Positions 33,307 to 45,115 of a DNA stretch of 64,000 nt are shown piece after piece. The translations under genes were made by a program, and so were the position numbers. Origin of the DNA: Neoceratodus forsteri (taxonomy: Eukaryota > Chordata > Ceratodontiformes > Ceratodontidae); the NCBI GenBank assembly GCA_016271365.2, contig CM057451.1:364333501-364397500 (forward strand), written 5' to 3'. Within the stretch, counting starts at the first letter, position 1. The number at the start of each line of letters is the position of its first letter. The notes beneath the pieces were generated by a model. The model did not search any database, had not been told where the DNA came from, and was given only the letters and a program-made list of their open reading frames with translations.

Positions 33307-33389
33307 TGAAACATTTGGAGAGCTGGGTGAGTCACTGCCCTAGGACAGAGTACGGATATCCTGACAGAGGTGGCACTATAGGAATTCTC

Positions 33390-34250
33390 TGTAACACCGT
33401 CAACAATGGGGTACCAGGACTGCCTGGTCCAGTCTGTTACTAATAGGATCACTGTTGCTGACTCTTCTCAATTTCGATAGGATATCAGTGGGAACGGAGG
33501 GACTGCACAGAGAAGTTAGCCCCTCCGTGGAATAGAGAAAGCAACCCATGCAATTGTCAAAACTGAGGGAGGTCAGTAACAAAAGCGGGGGAGCTTTATG
33601 TTCTCCCAAGAGGCAAACAGGTCCACCTATGGGACTTCCCATCTCTGGCACACTGACTCGGGTGTTTCCTGGTTCAGAGACCATTCATGGGTCACCAGAC
33701 CCATCCTGCTCAGTGAATCTGCTAGTACTTTGTCGTTGCCTGGTAAAAGTACTGTAGATATACTTGCATTCAAAGAATATCCCATGTTCCATGACTTCAT
33801 ATCCTCTACACAGAGAAGTTTTCAGTATCTGGTACCTCCCCGTTTGTTTATGTATACATTGCAGTTGTATTATCTGTCTTCATCAGGACTGTTTGGTCCT
33901 GTAACAGGGCCGAGAAAGACTTCATGGACAGGAGCACTGCCCTAAACGTCAGCAGGTTTTATGTACTTCTGGCATTCCTACGAGTCTCTGGCCCAATTTA
34001 CTGTTTGATTCTTCAGATGACCTTTCCACCCCAGATGAGACACATCTGTTATTAAGAGCCTTATTGGTGGGGGTTGAAGGACAGGAATACCAACTCTGAG
34101 GTTGCTTGCCTCTTTCTACAAGTCTGACACCTGTACCAAACTTGGAATAACTGGTGCTGGTTGTGCTAGAGGTGAACTTTTTTGGTGCCAGTACCTTCTT
34201 AGATGATACTCGTCATCCTTCATTTGCACTCGTACTCATGGTATCGCTGC
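33390..34250 (-). pseudogene. DIRS copy 2 RNase H region
   Basis: Decayed minus-strand frames show the RT/RNase H connection VQEFLQLLGHMASTTAAIP near 34.29-34.24 kb and an RNase-H-like LLITDVSHLGWKGHL near 34.05 kb. ADSLSRMGLVTHEWSLNQETPESVCQRWEVP with VDLFASWE follows at 33.73-33.60 kb, and IPRRG-type and FPLI blocks lie near 33.5 kb. This order matches copy 1. Stops and indels are frequent. Confidence 0.75.
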
Positions 34251-34397
34251 TGTGGTTGAGGCCATGTGTCCTAGTAACTGCAGGAATTCCTGGACAGGCT
34301 TCTTGTGGGCTACCAGGATGAATTTGTACACTAAACAAGGGCTTCTGCTTTTGAGTTGGCAGAAATGCCTTTCCTTGTACTGTGTTCAGTTCTGCAC

Positions 34398-35160
34398 CTA
34401 TGAAGTCAAGTATTTGACTGGTGTAGGCAGTAATCTAAATTGTGCAGTCTGCTCTTTACACCATGAACTGGGAGCAATGCCTGCTCCTGTGTTTTCTCTC
34501 TTATTAGCCAACTGGTTTGGAACACCACTATTCCCAGCCTGTGGAGGTTGTGCTGCCATACTAGGGCATTTCGGGAACACATCGGGTGCTGAGATCAGGC
34601 CAAAAGGCATTGCTGTGAACTGGTATTGTGCAAGGCCTACCCTGAACCTTGGGTATTTCTGTGGCTTGGTCTTACTGGTATATGAAAGCAAGCACCTTTC
34701 ATATCCCGGGCTCTTAGCCAATCCCCTTTTTGCAGGGATGAAATTACAGTCTGCAGTGTTACTTTTCTGAACTTTTCCTTTTCAGACACCTGTTCAGGAA
34801 CCTCAGGTCCAGAATGGGTTGCCATTCCCATGTTTTCCTGAGGGTGAAAAAGTGTCTAGAAAGGAGGCCCTTTCCACTGCCTTTAAATGCATTAGCTTAG
34901 TCTTCTTCAGATGCAGTAAGATTGTTTGTTCTGTATTTTAAGCTGAAAATACTCTGATTTGAGGCTGGGTTACCTGAAAGACCTCTGAGCTTGGTATGCA
35001 TCAAATTGCTTGCTCCACTCCACTGAGAAGTTTTTTTTTTGGCTGTCCTGGGGGCATATCTTAAACTTTCAGGCATTAGGGTGTTGTCAGTGGCGGTCCT
35101 ACTTATTTGAAACTCACTTCTTCTACATCTTAAAGAGTTCCCTCTCAGTGGAGGCATTTA
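34398..35160 (-). pseudogene. DIRS copy 2 reverse transcriptase
   Basis: Two minus-strand frames carry the RT. 34,831-34,637 reads KEKFRKVTLQTVISSLQKGDWLRARDMKGACFHIPVRPSHR (motif A region) and 34,721-34,398 reads PRFRVGLAQYQFTAMPFGLISAPDVFPKC. The region where FPYLDD should follow reads VFQTSWLI in the shifted frame, so the catalytic box is lost. The N-terminal lead-in lies around 35,157-34,900 (MPPLRGNSLRCR...). Confidence 0.8.
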
Positions 35161-35264
35161 AAAAGAGGAGAAATGTCATCTTTTTAAGGTAGCATTTACT
35201 CTGTCATAATAGGCCTCTACTTCTGTGTTTTTAGTATTACCCGAATGGCGTTTATTACTGTATG

Positions 35265-36880
35265 TTATTTGTGTTTTATGATGTTTTTTGAAAACTGTTT
35301 TCTGATCTGTACCCCAATTTGAACCCTTTTAGGATAGAGTCCTATATAAATAAAATGTCGTGCCTTTGCCTTGAGTTGCCCATTCCTAGAGATGACAGGC
35401 ACCCTCCTACTGGAAATGAGTCTACGATGACATGGACAGAACTGTCTGGAGTTGAACTTTGCCTGGGCTGGAGGAGGTAATGTAGACATCTGCCTTACTC
35501 TCCTTCTACCTCTGCCTCTCCCTGTACCCCTCTGAACTGTATATTCACGATGCACATTGTATCTGTTGTAACAGGCCCTCCCCATACCTTCCCTTCTACT
35601 GGGTCTGTACAAAGAGAAGGGCCTTTTTTGGGGGTTAAAAGGTTTTTAAAGATGCTTTTTGTTCATCAGTATGTTTCATGTATGCCTCTAGAAGGACCTT
35701 CAACGGAGAAATAAATAGATTTATTCTGCCTGTCCTGCACCAAAGATGATGACCTGAGCTGTGCAAATCTTCTAACACTGTCACTAGCAAGGACCCTAGA
35801 AGCAATGTCATTCCCATTGCAATTTGAAAGTGGTACTTAGCAGCCTCTAGAGCAACTTTTCCAGTAGGTACCAGGTGAGTGTTTTCCCTCAAGGGCAAGC
35901 TGTTATGCATGGGCAGAAATATATGCCACAGTGCTTGCTGGTAGTGTGCAGTGTATCTAAGATAGGCTGCCTCCCTTTAAAGTAGGGTAATGGTACTATA
36001 GACTTATGTGAGTGGGCATCCTTTTCTCGGGCACTGGTTTCTCTGACTGAATCTGCAGAAGAACCACAGATTGTTGCACTTGTTGCTCAGACTCCCTTGT
36101 GGGCAAAGGAACCGTGGTGTGGTTCTCCATTTGTTTATTCTTCCCAGATGTTGAGGGCAACAGCTGGTCAGAACCCCTCTTATTGTTTTTGCAATCATTT
36201 GCATCAGTACTCCCCCTAGCAGATGCCCTGTGTTTAGTACTGGGGTTCAAAGATGGCGTAGCAGTCTTACACATCCCAATCATCTTCTAGGAGTGAGCAG
36301 CTCAAAATATAGCATGGGACTTTGCTGGGGAGTGGGCTGGCTAATGCCCCTGTAATGAAGCCAACTTCTCCCAGAACAAGTTATCCACTCAATCAAATGT
36401 GTCACTGGCTGGATAAATACATGCAGCCATATGTTTGTTTTTAATTTTTAGTAGCCAGTAACACATTTGAGTGTGGGGGTAACTTGTTCTGGGAGAACTT
36501 AGTAGCCTTACCAATCTCCTTGGGCAGAGATGACTGCTTGCAGCATTTTGCAGCCCCCTTGATATACTCATGGCCCACTGTGAGGATAAGGAATTGTTCA
36601 GTAGGTTTTTGGCACCATCAGAAGAACCCACACCATATGTATGATTGTGCTTTTTACAGGCGAACACTGTTGTGACGTTGTAGAACATGGGGCAGACAGG
36701 GACTCCTGTTTAGCTGCCCTTATTTTTTCTGTTTTTTGATGGAAACCTTTGCAGAGGTCACAGTTTTCAAAATCATGATCCAGGCCCCCCGAAAATCAAA
36801 ACACAGCTTGGGGCTATCTGCCCTTGTCTGAAACTGCCCACAGGAAAAACACTTTTTAAAGTTTGTGGAGCCTGTTCTTT
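35265..36880 (-). pseudogene. DIRS copy 2 gag-like ORF1
   Basis: Near 36.86-36.72 kb the minus strand gives KKCFSCGQFQTRADSPKLC and, in other frames, KTVTSAK; this is the Cys-rich start also seen in copy 1. Frames at 36,688-36,389, 36,290-35,996 and 35,910-35,635 (EAAKYHFQIAMGMTLLLGS) continue the ORF. 35,612-35,265 is an Arg/Gly-rich tail (TGRGRGRRRVRQMS). All are separated by stops or frameshifts. The gag identity rests on position and the Cys motif and is less certain than the RT and YR. Confidence 0.62.
36366..36497. repeat. 132-bp foldback inside DIRS copy 2 gag
   Basis: ttctcccagaacaagttatc at 36,366 and its inverse gtaacttgttctgggagaa at 36,479 end a pair of ~46-base arms (36,366-36,411 and 36,451-36,497). 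A loop of about 39 bases separates them. The arms differ at several positions. It lies in what should be gag coding sequence. Confidence 0.8.
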
Positions 36881-37349
36881 ACTTATGCCTGTTAAGTCAT
36901 ACCTTATAATTGACTGAAAAGGGCACCAACAACGTTTTTAGTTGTTGCACTGAAGAAAAAGTATAACCATTTAAAAAATAAAGCCAATTTAAAAGGAAAA
37001 AAATTTCAAGTCAGTTTAAATAGTGAGAACCTAAACTGGGAACCTCCACAGATTGTGGTTTCCTCTGTTCCAAGAAATGGTGTGGAACTGAAAAAAACAA
37101 AACACAATGAAAGTGAGCAGGAACGCACAGGAACTCTACTTTTTCTTGCAGCAGGAACTGAGTTCCTGTACTTCTTCCTACTGATATTTGAAATGAAATT
37201 CTTACAAAAGTAACATAATGACAATTTCTTGGCCTATGACATGAGATCAGTGGATTCCATCACACACATTGACTTACAGAACAATTTAATTTGTTTTAGA
37301 AATACTTTGATATCTCTGGGTGCACCAGTATCTATACGGATGTGTCTGG

Positions 37350-37480
37350 AATTTAAAGACATATAGAAACATAGATGTCAACAGCTGAAAAAAGGTCCAA
37401 TGGCCCCTCGAGTCCCAAGAGTTATCCTTCAGAGTGAGGATCTTAATTCTGCTTTTCATTTGTGCGAATGTCTGAGTGCA
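37350..37480 (-). mobile_element. CR1 3'-end fragment
   Basis: The stretch 'catatagaaacatagatgtc' followed by 'aaaaaaggtccaatggcccc' is the CR1 3' terminus with its 8-bp-type tail, in the same style as the start of the copy at 50.76 kb. Only the last ~100 bases are present. Confidence 0.65.
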
Positions 37481-37799
37481 TGTACTTCTTGTTCACTACT
37501 CACACCACTGCACAAAATAGAACAATTTTAACTCAAAACTAACTAAACTAATGGAGAGTATTGAGCAACTACATAAAATGGCAAAATAGCAAATGACAGA
37601 AGTATTATTTATTTAGGGGCTGGAACAGGGTTCCACAGTATCTGAACTCTTCAATGGATAAATAAATCTGCCATTAGAACTCAGGGTGGAGCATGCCCAC
37701 AGAGAAGAGTTTGAAATTTAACATGCTTAAGTTCCATCTCCGGGGTAACAACTCAAGAGCTGAGATTGATGCAGCTTGTATGACATCACTAGTAAACTC

Positions 37800-38015
37800 T
37801 TGTTGTGAGGGTGCACTATGAGAGGATGAGTGGGTGCCAGTGCAATAAGCAGAGAACAGCTGTACTATGAGAGGACAGGTGTGTGCCAGTGTAATGAGCA
37901 GTGAACAGGTTTGCTGTGAGAGGACAGGTGTACACCAGTGTAATGAGCAGCGAACAGGTGTGCTGCGATAGGACAGGTGTGTGTTATTATAATGAGCAGA
38001 GGACAAGGGTACGGT
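37800..38015. repeat. Minisatellite, second block
   Basis: About four to five units of the 30.7-32.8 kb minisatellite (gtgtgccagtgtaatgagca, agaggacaggtg) in the same orientation. It lies beyond the DIRS copy 2 fragment, and the units most resemble the early units of the first block (30.7-30.9 kb). Confidence 0.88.
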
Positions 38016-38147
38016 CTCATCCCCAGAGAATAATCAAACCTCTTTCATGATGTGCTCAAACTACCTCTGACCCAGAGATCAGGAACCTGTGTCAGTCCCC
38101 AATACCATGTTTCTCTGTATAAAAGTAACTCTCCTCCAAGTTTGCTC

Positions 38148-39075
38148 ATAGAAACATAGAATTTGATGGCAGATAAGGACCGCTTGGCCCACCTAGTCTG
38201 CCCATTTCCCTACCTAACAGATAAGCTGCAGATCCTAGTTAACCAACAGCCTACTTCCTCCTACCCCCCACTAGAATTGCCTTGTGTCTGTCCCATGCAT
38301 TCTTGAATTCCCCCACTGTTTTTGACTCTACGATCTCCTCAGAAAGGCTGTTCTATGTATCCACAACCCTCTCTGTGAAGAAATACTTCCTCACATTACC
38401 TCTGAGCCATCCCCTCTATCTTCAAATTGTCCCTTGTTTTGCATCTCTTTTCTAAAAGATGCTACCCTCTTGGACTTTGTTGATTCCCTTGAGGTATTTG
38501 AAAGTTTCCATCATGTCCCCCCTCTCCCTCCTTTCCTCAAGGCTATACATCTTTAGTTCCTTTAGTCTTTCTTCATATGTCTTCTGATGCAGACCCTGCA
38601 TCATTTTGGTTGCCCTCCTCTGGACAGTCTCCACCCTGTCTATGTCTTTGCGGAGATGAGGTCTCCAGAACTGTACACAGTACTCCAGATGTGGTCTTAC
38701 CAACTGTCTGTACAGAGGGCCAACAACTTCCTGTTTTCTACTGGTGATGCCTCTCCCTATGCATCCCAGTATCCCCCAGCCCTCCTTACTGCCTTCTCAC
38801 ATTGCTGGCCCACCTTTAGGTCATCTGATATGACTACCCCCAGGTCCCTTTCCATTTTTGTTGTTGTCAGTATCTCACCCCCCATTGTGTACTCTTCCCC
38901 TGGGTTTTTGTTTCCCAGGTGCATTACTTTGCACTTCTTTGCATTGAATCTAAGCTGCCATACCTTTGACCATTCCTCCAACCTTGCCAAGTCCATTTTC
39001 ATCCTTTCCACCCCACCTTGTGTATCAACCCTGTTGCAGATCTTTGTGTCATCTGCAAAGTCATACCTGCTGACG
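38148..39075 (-). mobile_element. CR1 LINE, 5'-truncated (copy E)
   Basis: Minus-strand CR1 of the same subfamily as the 1.5-kb copy. It reads MKMDLARLEEWSKVWQLRFNAKKCKVMHLGNKNPGEEYTM (39,081-38,757), [37 protein letters not shown] (38,703-38,452), then the 3' UTR ending at about 38,148 with 'catagaaacatagaatttga'. Frame breaks are few, so it is relatively young. The 5' truncation falls at about 39,065, just upstream of the CNRVDT block. Confidence 0.88.
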
Positions 39076-41990
39076 TGCTGAATGGGCAGTGAAGTTGTGG
39101 TGCATTGCACACTGCACTTTAAATGTGCCACAGCAATGTGCATGGTCTGGGAGTGTGGCTTGCACCTAGCCTCTGGCTTTTTGTTCCTCTCTGCATTATG
39201 GACTCGAAATATCTGACAGTGTTTCATAAACAGTCAGTGATCTTTCTTATCATTCCTCCAAAGAGCAGCCCTTCTGGATAAGACTTGTACCTACAGTAAA
39301 TGAACAATAAAAAAATGGAAAGACTGTACCAAACACATATTCAAAATAAACTGCCATTTCAAAAATGTACACACAACAGACATGAGAAGAGGGCGTGCAT
39401 CTTGAAAATGGTTTGTACAGACTCCCACCAACACCGGACACTTTTGAGGCAGATCGGCGGCAGACATAAATGCACAGCTGCAGCTGGTTGAAGGGGACCA
39501 AATCCAGTTCACAGTCGATCTGGTTCCATTTTACCAGCTTCAGCAAAGCATTCCTTTTTCCCACGGGCGTTGAGCATCTCTTCTTGGTAAGCGTACCAGC
39601 TTCCCCTTCCTGACAATGCTGTGACACGACAACGTGCTGTCAGCTTTCTCACCTTCTGAAGTCATGTGAAGCCTTTATAAAATACTGTAAATTCACACAC
39701 ACACACTTGCTCACACTCTGATCTACTGATGAAGCTGGAATTGATATGACTTAGGTGGAGTCCAACAGGGTGCCTGATGAAGGGCATAATAGTGGTACGG
39801 TGACTCGGAGGTGTGGGTTACTGATCTGTAATCCAACTCCTATGGCAAACCACATGAGCCTAATTTGCACGGGGGGGGGATTACCTCATGGTTACCCATG
39901 ACTCATTGTAAATGCAACTTAAAAAAAGTTGGGAAATAGCCAGAGTATTAGGGGTTCAGCAAACAGAAATGTTATCTCCAAGCCAGAAAGCCACCATTGC
40001 TTAAACAAATGCTACAAGAGACAGGTTAAGCTGAGTACCATACATCTGCTGGCGTGCTGTGCGAGTACACAGTGTAGTTGAAGGTTCCTCATGTTGTACA
40101 CTTTAAATATCCCAGAAATGTAAAAAATCTCAAACCCAGGGAGCCCCTGACAGCCTATGAGTTTTGTGCAGTGCTACCATGCAGCTAACCAAGGTTTCGT
40201 AGTGAGCTTGGGCCATCTGTAGTCCAATGGCCATGGCTGAGTATGCACATCCTCAACCACAAGGGAGGAAGGGAATGCACTTCCACAGCCACAGCCACAG
40301 CCATCCCTGTGGTAGGGACCTGGAGGCTACAGAGGCTAGGCACTGTTAGCTGCAAGAGGAATAGAAGAGAGAACAGTGTGAGGGAAACACCGAAACCAGT
40401 CCAGACGATGGAGGTACTCTCTCCCTCACCTCCACTTGAAGAGCTGCTACAGGGACTCCTGTAGTCAGAGCCGGCAGGCCTCCAGCCCAAAGACTGAGGT
40501 TGGCACAAAAAACAGAAAAGAAACTCCAACACTAAATCCAGGGGCCTAATTGGCCTGGAACGTACAGGAGCTTGGTTCAGATGCATATACTGATTTTCTC
40601 CACCTCTGACAACTTTCCCTATTGAAAACAATGACTCCTCCTTCTAGAAATGCAAGTTCCCACTTCTGCATATCACCATTTACTTGTTTCTGTTCACTAC
40701 AAAAAGTGGGACAGGACATACTCCTGTTTTCAGCCAGATCCCAGGAAAAACAAGAAGGAAGCATCAATATTAAAAATGATGCAGTTGTACAAAATTCAGT
40801 TATCGATACAACACAGTTCATAGGGTTTATACACACTGTTGCATGTGCATAGGACTCTTCCAACTATTTAACGGCTTTCTAAATCTAAACAGAGAGCTGA
40901 TTTTATACAATGAGTTATCATCCAGTCATTAATTTAAATTTTGTAAGAAATTAAGGACCCGTAGGATTTAGTCAAAGAAAAACTAGGTGTGGTAGAGAAA
41001 TAGAAACAACATATCCACATGGTGAGAGGAAATGTCTTCCAGTTGTCCATTTCTTGATCCTGAGGCACTGCAGCTGTTCCACACCAAAAATACATACTTC
41101 TTAACATTCCATAACCAGTGGCTATTCCATATGGGCATATGAAGAAGTATGTCACCTTGGGGTGGGGTCTGCAGTTCAAGCAATGATTAGGTACAGCAGC
41201 ATCTGTGCACTGAAGTCAGTAGGTGGTCCACTAGCGACCTGCTGCCAAGCAAGCAGCTGTTGATCCAGATTAATGAAGCTGTTTAAAGTATGAAAGACAA
41301 AAAAAAAAACAGAATCTGCATTAATATCCACAGGAAAATGGAAGTTTTCAGCTTTGTATGTTACTGCTGGAGAAAGAAGCAAAGTTCTAAACTCTGTGCT
41401 TTTCCTCCCATAGGCTTTTATCTCCCTCCCTAACATGCACCCTCCTCATGCCCCATCCAGTGATCTTCTATAACCAACAACCACTTCACAACTACAAATG
41501 CAGCATGCGTTCAGAGTAATGGTGGCCTTTATTCAAATAGTTGTTAAGGTTTTACACCGGTTTTACCCTCCAGCCTTACAGTGCCCCAGCACGACACTCA
41601 CATTTGTAACTGCCTTCTATGATGGCGGTAGAGAACCACCTCCCTTGGGCCCACCACAGGGCCTTTGCTGGGGCAGAAAGGGGGTGTCTCTCTCCCCCAC
41701 TGGCAGCATTCCTTACCTAGGGCCTCATGAATGCAGAGATTGCAGCTTACTCCCCTACCCAGCCTGTTGGCATGTTAGTGCAACATGTTACTGCTGGGCC
41801 ATCAGGGCACCCCCCCCCAACCCTCTGTTTTTTTTTGTTTTGTTTATGAGAGTAGTGCCATATTCAAAAGGCAATTTGATGGTTGTTCCCTAACATACTG
41901 TATGTGTGTGTGCGTACGTGGGGAAGGGACTGCCGAGACTTTACACCTTTCATCATTGGCACCTCAAGAACCTCAAATCATGGGCCAGAT
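39076..41990. other. Unassigned DNA, no gene recognised
   Basis: Frames up to 148 codons (40,631-40,185, minus) have no recognisable domain. A poly-G run lies at 39,871-39,879. 39,765-39,880 has a tRNA-SINE-like look but no clean promoter boxes. 40,934-41,183 holds ordinary AT-balanced sequence. A plus-strand ggcctttattcaa near 41,525 could be an inverted polyadenylation signal of an unrecognised LTR. Confidence 0.35.
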
Positions 41991-42789
41991 TTAAGGCTCA
42001 TTCCCATGGCCAGTTCTGTGGCATCATTAGTAGTGCACAGCAGCAGGAACACTGCCACTGTGCCCGTCTGAACGCCGCATCTGACCATTCTGGATTTCGT
42101 TTAGTTGTGACTGCGATCCTTCTTTTCCTGGGATTGCTTAGTGGTGTGGGGATTTTGTAGTGTTTTACTTTGCCATGCGAACCACCCGCACCACCCACAA
42201 CCTCGTGACAGGCTTTTCTCATCCTGCAGTTCAGGTTGTCATGGCAACATTTACATGTATTTTTCTGACCTGAGTTCAACAAAACTTTTGTCCTGGCTCT
42301 GTGAATAAAGCTGAATTGGGGAAGTGTTTTTTATTGTAAACCAAGGGCTAAAAAGTGAAAAAAAAACACCCCCCAGTCTCAGGGTCGAGTCATGACACTG
42401 GGCATGCTTATATGCATATGCACGAGTCCATACCCAGTGTCATCACTCGACCCTGAGTCCACGGTTTTTTCTACTTTGTAGCCCTCGGTTTATAATTAAA
42501 AACACTTTACCAAGTTCAGCTTTATTCACAGACTCAGAAAAAAAGTTTTGCTGAACTCGGGTCAAAAGACCATCCCCAATCTTTGACCACTGTCCTGGGA
42601 AGCCCGACCCACACCCATACCCCCTTCCCTGCTGGAACCCTCCTTGAATCGCTGGAACTTCAATGGGGGTCTGTGCAGCAGTCCCCTGGCCATGCTGTCT
42701 GAACACTGATCCACAGCGTTTTAGCAAGCATGGCGACAGTGCATAAACAGGGCACTGAAATAAAAGTCGGCCGTGTGAACGAGCCTTTA
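41991..42789. mobile_element. PIF/Harbinger-type MITE with TTA duplication
   Basis: The element is 41,994-42,786 (793 bp), flanked by TTA on both sides (41,991-41,993 and 42,787-42,789). The terminal inverted repeats are aggctcattcccatggcc on the left and, inverted, aggctcgttcacacggcc on the right. A second, inner inverted repeat (about 42,266-42,406 against 42,430-42,573) gives a foldback centre. The TWA duplication is typical of Harbinger transposons, and I see no transposase. Confidence 0.75.
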
Positions 42790-43289
42790 GATGTCTTACC
42801 CTGGAACTAGCAGAAGGCCTCAAGGGTATCATACAGGTGAGGAACCCGAACCTCACTTGGCATCCTTGCACCACTTACTAGCTGACTGACCATATAGCTG
42901 CACTGCTGTCAGCTGATATCCCTACCTACTACCACTGCTACGCTGACTGCTATATCAAATGTGGGGAAATGGGGGAAATGTAGGGTTTACCCACAAATAA
43001 TTATATGAAAAGATGCTGTGTTTTACAACAAGTTGCTAAAAAAAGCTTAAAACATTTTTCAAGGATCCAGGAAAAAAATTTAAAATATAATATTCAGACT
43101 CAAGGAGATAGGATATGGCCCTTCCTTCACTTTTTTATACTCCCATACTCTTAAAGTGGCAACCATACCATTTCAAATTAACTGTTACATTCCAATATTA
43201 CCTGTATGATTTGGATGGTATTCAACAGATGCTTAAAGAGAGGCGGGGTGCCTAGAAATGTAGGGGTATTTGTGGCAAGAAGCCTGTGG

Positions 43290-43405
43290 TGTCTGCAGTC
43301 TGTCACCTGGACTCCCATCTGCTTTGGCTTCTTGTCTACAAGTGGCATGATAAACTTTTGGTTGTGTCACAATAATCATTTCGGGACCAGAATTCTGACT
43401 GCTGG
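43290..43405. repeat. Dispersed repeat, copy 1
   Basis: The plus strand reads ctgtcacctggactcccatc, then gcttcttgtctacaagtggcatgataa and tgtgtcacaataatcatttc. The same series occurs at 44,815-44,930. The family is unknown to me. Confidence 0.6.
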
Positions 43406-43574
43406 TAGCCGAGTTCCAATAAAAGAATAACAAACCAGGAAGGCCAAGTGGCAAGAAACTCTTCCCCTCTAGTCGTGGCAGTGGCTAATTTCAAGTCTTG
43501 GCACTTAAATAATTGCAGCTCATCTGACAGTAGCCTCCTTTGAGCACAGTGAGACTGGATGAAAGCTCTCAATT

Positions 43575-43660
43575 CTGGGGCTGGCCAGTGGTGGTAGTGT
43601 GTTGTGCTATCCAGCAGGAGACTGGGTTCACGTCCCAGACCTAGGGTTTCCATGGCAAGC
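43575..43660 (+). repeat. tRNA-derived SINE head
   Basis: ggccagtggtggtagtgtgt resembles an A box region, and gggttcacgtccca 35-40 bases later is a good B box (GGTTCRANNC type). The stretch lies 170 bases after the dispersed repeat copy 1 and may be its 5' head or an independent SINE. It is not a functional tRNA gene: there is no acceptor stem. Confidence 0.5.
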
Positions 43661-44239
43661 TGTTATGGGAAGTGGGTTCTTAATCCTCCAAGGTGGTGGG
43701 TGGCCTGCATCATGCCTCTCTGTCCCTTTGTAACCCAGGAGAGCAAAGCAGAGTGTTGGGAGTGACACTCACACATGTGGTGACCTTCAACGTGTCAATG
43801 TTCCAGGGGAAGGGCTTACTGTGCATGGGGGGTGGATGCCTCCTGACACTGAATGAAAGCCAAAGTCTGCCCCTGAGCTCAGTGTCCAGCAATAGCCTGT
43901 AGGCTGTATGTTTCACATTGGAGGTAGCCAAGATGTGGAAGTCTTGGTTTATTAGCACATTCGTTCCCATTGCTAGATCCGACCAAAAATGGCCAACGGG
44001 AGCAAATGAGTTAGAGGCAGATGATAAACAGATGATCTAGTCTCATGTGAGATGGGGTTGGCTGGGGGAAGGGACAGTATCAATCAAAACACACAGTAAA
44101 TCTACATTTCTGCAAGGCAGCTAGGCATCAGAAACCACTCTGATATCACTGGTAGTGTCAGGGAATGGCTGTTACATGCCTGCAAGCCACCATTTCTGCC
44201 ATGGTCGTGCTAATGAAATTTACGTGAGGAATGCTGCAC

Positions 44240-44365
44240 TGGTCTGCTTATCACCTACAAGTGGCATCTGGATTGAACAGCAGTGGATTAAAAAGTCTTT
44301 TACGCCTAGGTCACCATTTTAAATCCAGCCCAGGACAGTATCAGCACAAAGCCATTATCACAGTC
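44240..44365. repeat. SINE-like remnant
   Basis: ctacaagtggcatctggattg followed by aacagcagtggattaaaaagtc and aggtcaccattttaaatccag looks like a fused remnant of the dispersed repeat and a tRNA-like head. Weak. Confidence 0.35.
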
Positions 44366-44804
44366 ACCTGATGACTGTACGGTGACTCACTGTATAAGCA
44401 AACAGCTGTGCTGATCTCTGTTCAGTTCTTAATGGACACATGGCCCACATGGCGAAAACCACCCCTGCCTTTGACCCCCTTGTTTGCAGTATTACATGAA
44501 ATGCAGGTAGGTAATTACACTGGAGACTAAACTACCTTCTTACCTGGTACATGTAGTCACTCCAACAGGTCTGAGTAACATTGGCAGGGCAATGCAATGG
44601 AAGCTGCACAACTGTCAGAGCTACGTGAGGAAATCAAGTACTACAGTGCCTGCTGCTGTCACATCAGGCATCTTTCATGAGGTCTTATAGAGCCTCTGAT
44701 GTCACAGGCAAAACATTACAAAAATGAAATACACTTCTGCTTAGAACTTGGAATTCAGATATTGCCTGTATCTTCCTTCCCATGATTCTATATTTTTGAG
44801 GACA

Positions 44805-44965
44805 TTTGCATGAAAACTGGATTCTCTGTCACCTGGTCTTCATCTGTTTTAGCTGCTTGTCTACAAATGACATGATAATATTCTGCTTGTGTCATCATAA
44901 TCATTTCTACAGCAACCAGTTGTAATGCAACAGCAGAGGATATGATGCCACTTGTATAAAAGCAG
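44805..44965. repeat. Dispersed repeat, copy 2
   Basis: It reads catttgcatgaaaactgga, tctgtcacctggtcttcatc, gcttgtctacaaatgacatga and gtgtcatcataatcatttc. It is parallel to 43,290-43,405 and partly to 54,115-54,240. Confidence 0.6.
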
Positions 44966-44999
44966 CAAAAGCAGATAAAGATCCAGTGACAGAGATCTT

Positions 45000-45115
45000 G
45001 GGCCAGATTTTTGAAAGGCTTTAGCCTGTGGTTCCATGGCTGAAGCAACAGCCACCCCTCCGACCTATTTAAACTCCTCCTTCCTGCTTCATTCAGAAGC
45101 ATCTTTCTTTGCAGC
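45000..45115 (+). repeat. Dispersed repeat with TATA-like core, copy 1
   Basis: The blocks aaaggctttagcctgtggttc, gctgaagcaacagccacccc and atttaaactcctccttcctg, then attcagaagcatctttctttg, recur almost word for word at 47,900-48,005. The left end (gggccagatttttgaaaggc) resembles the ends of the hAT-like MITEs. The tatttaaa could be a TATA-like box of an LTR. Confidence 0.6.

Larger units (their letters stand above)
32800..36880 (-). mobile_element. DIRS retrotransposon (copy 2), 3'-truncated
   Basis: This is a second, more decayed DIRS element on the minus strand, from a gag zinc-knuckle near 36.86 kb through RT, RNase H and the first half of the YR. It stops in the middle of the YR at about 32,800, where the minisatellite starts. 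No left terminal repeat remains and no convincing right terminal repeat was found. Its proteins are clearly related to, but distinct from, those of copy 1, so it is another family. Confidence 0.8.

Noticed and set aside
39765..39880. Possible tRNA-SINE and 'cctgatgaag' hammerhead-like start
   Set aside because: No GAAA box follows at the right distance and no convincing A/B box pair is present.
40185..40631. 148-codon minus-strand frame as a gene
   Set aside because: Low-complexity Ser/Leu-rich translation, no domain, no supporting context.
43575..43660. Functional tRNA gene
   Set aside because: A and B box-like words are present but no acceptor stem or anticodon arm can be folded.
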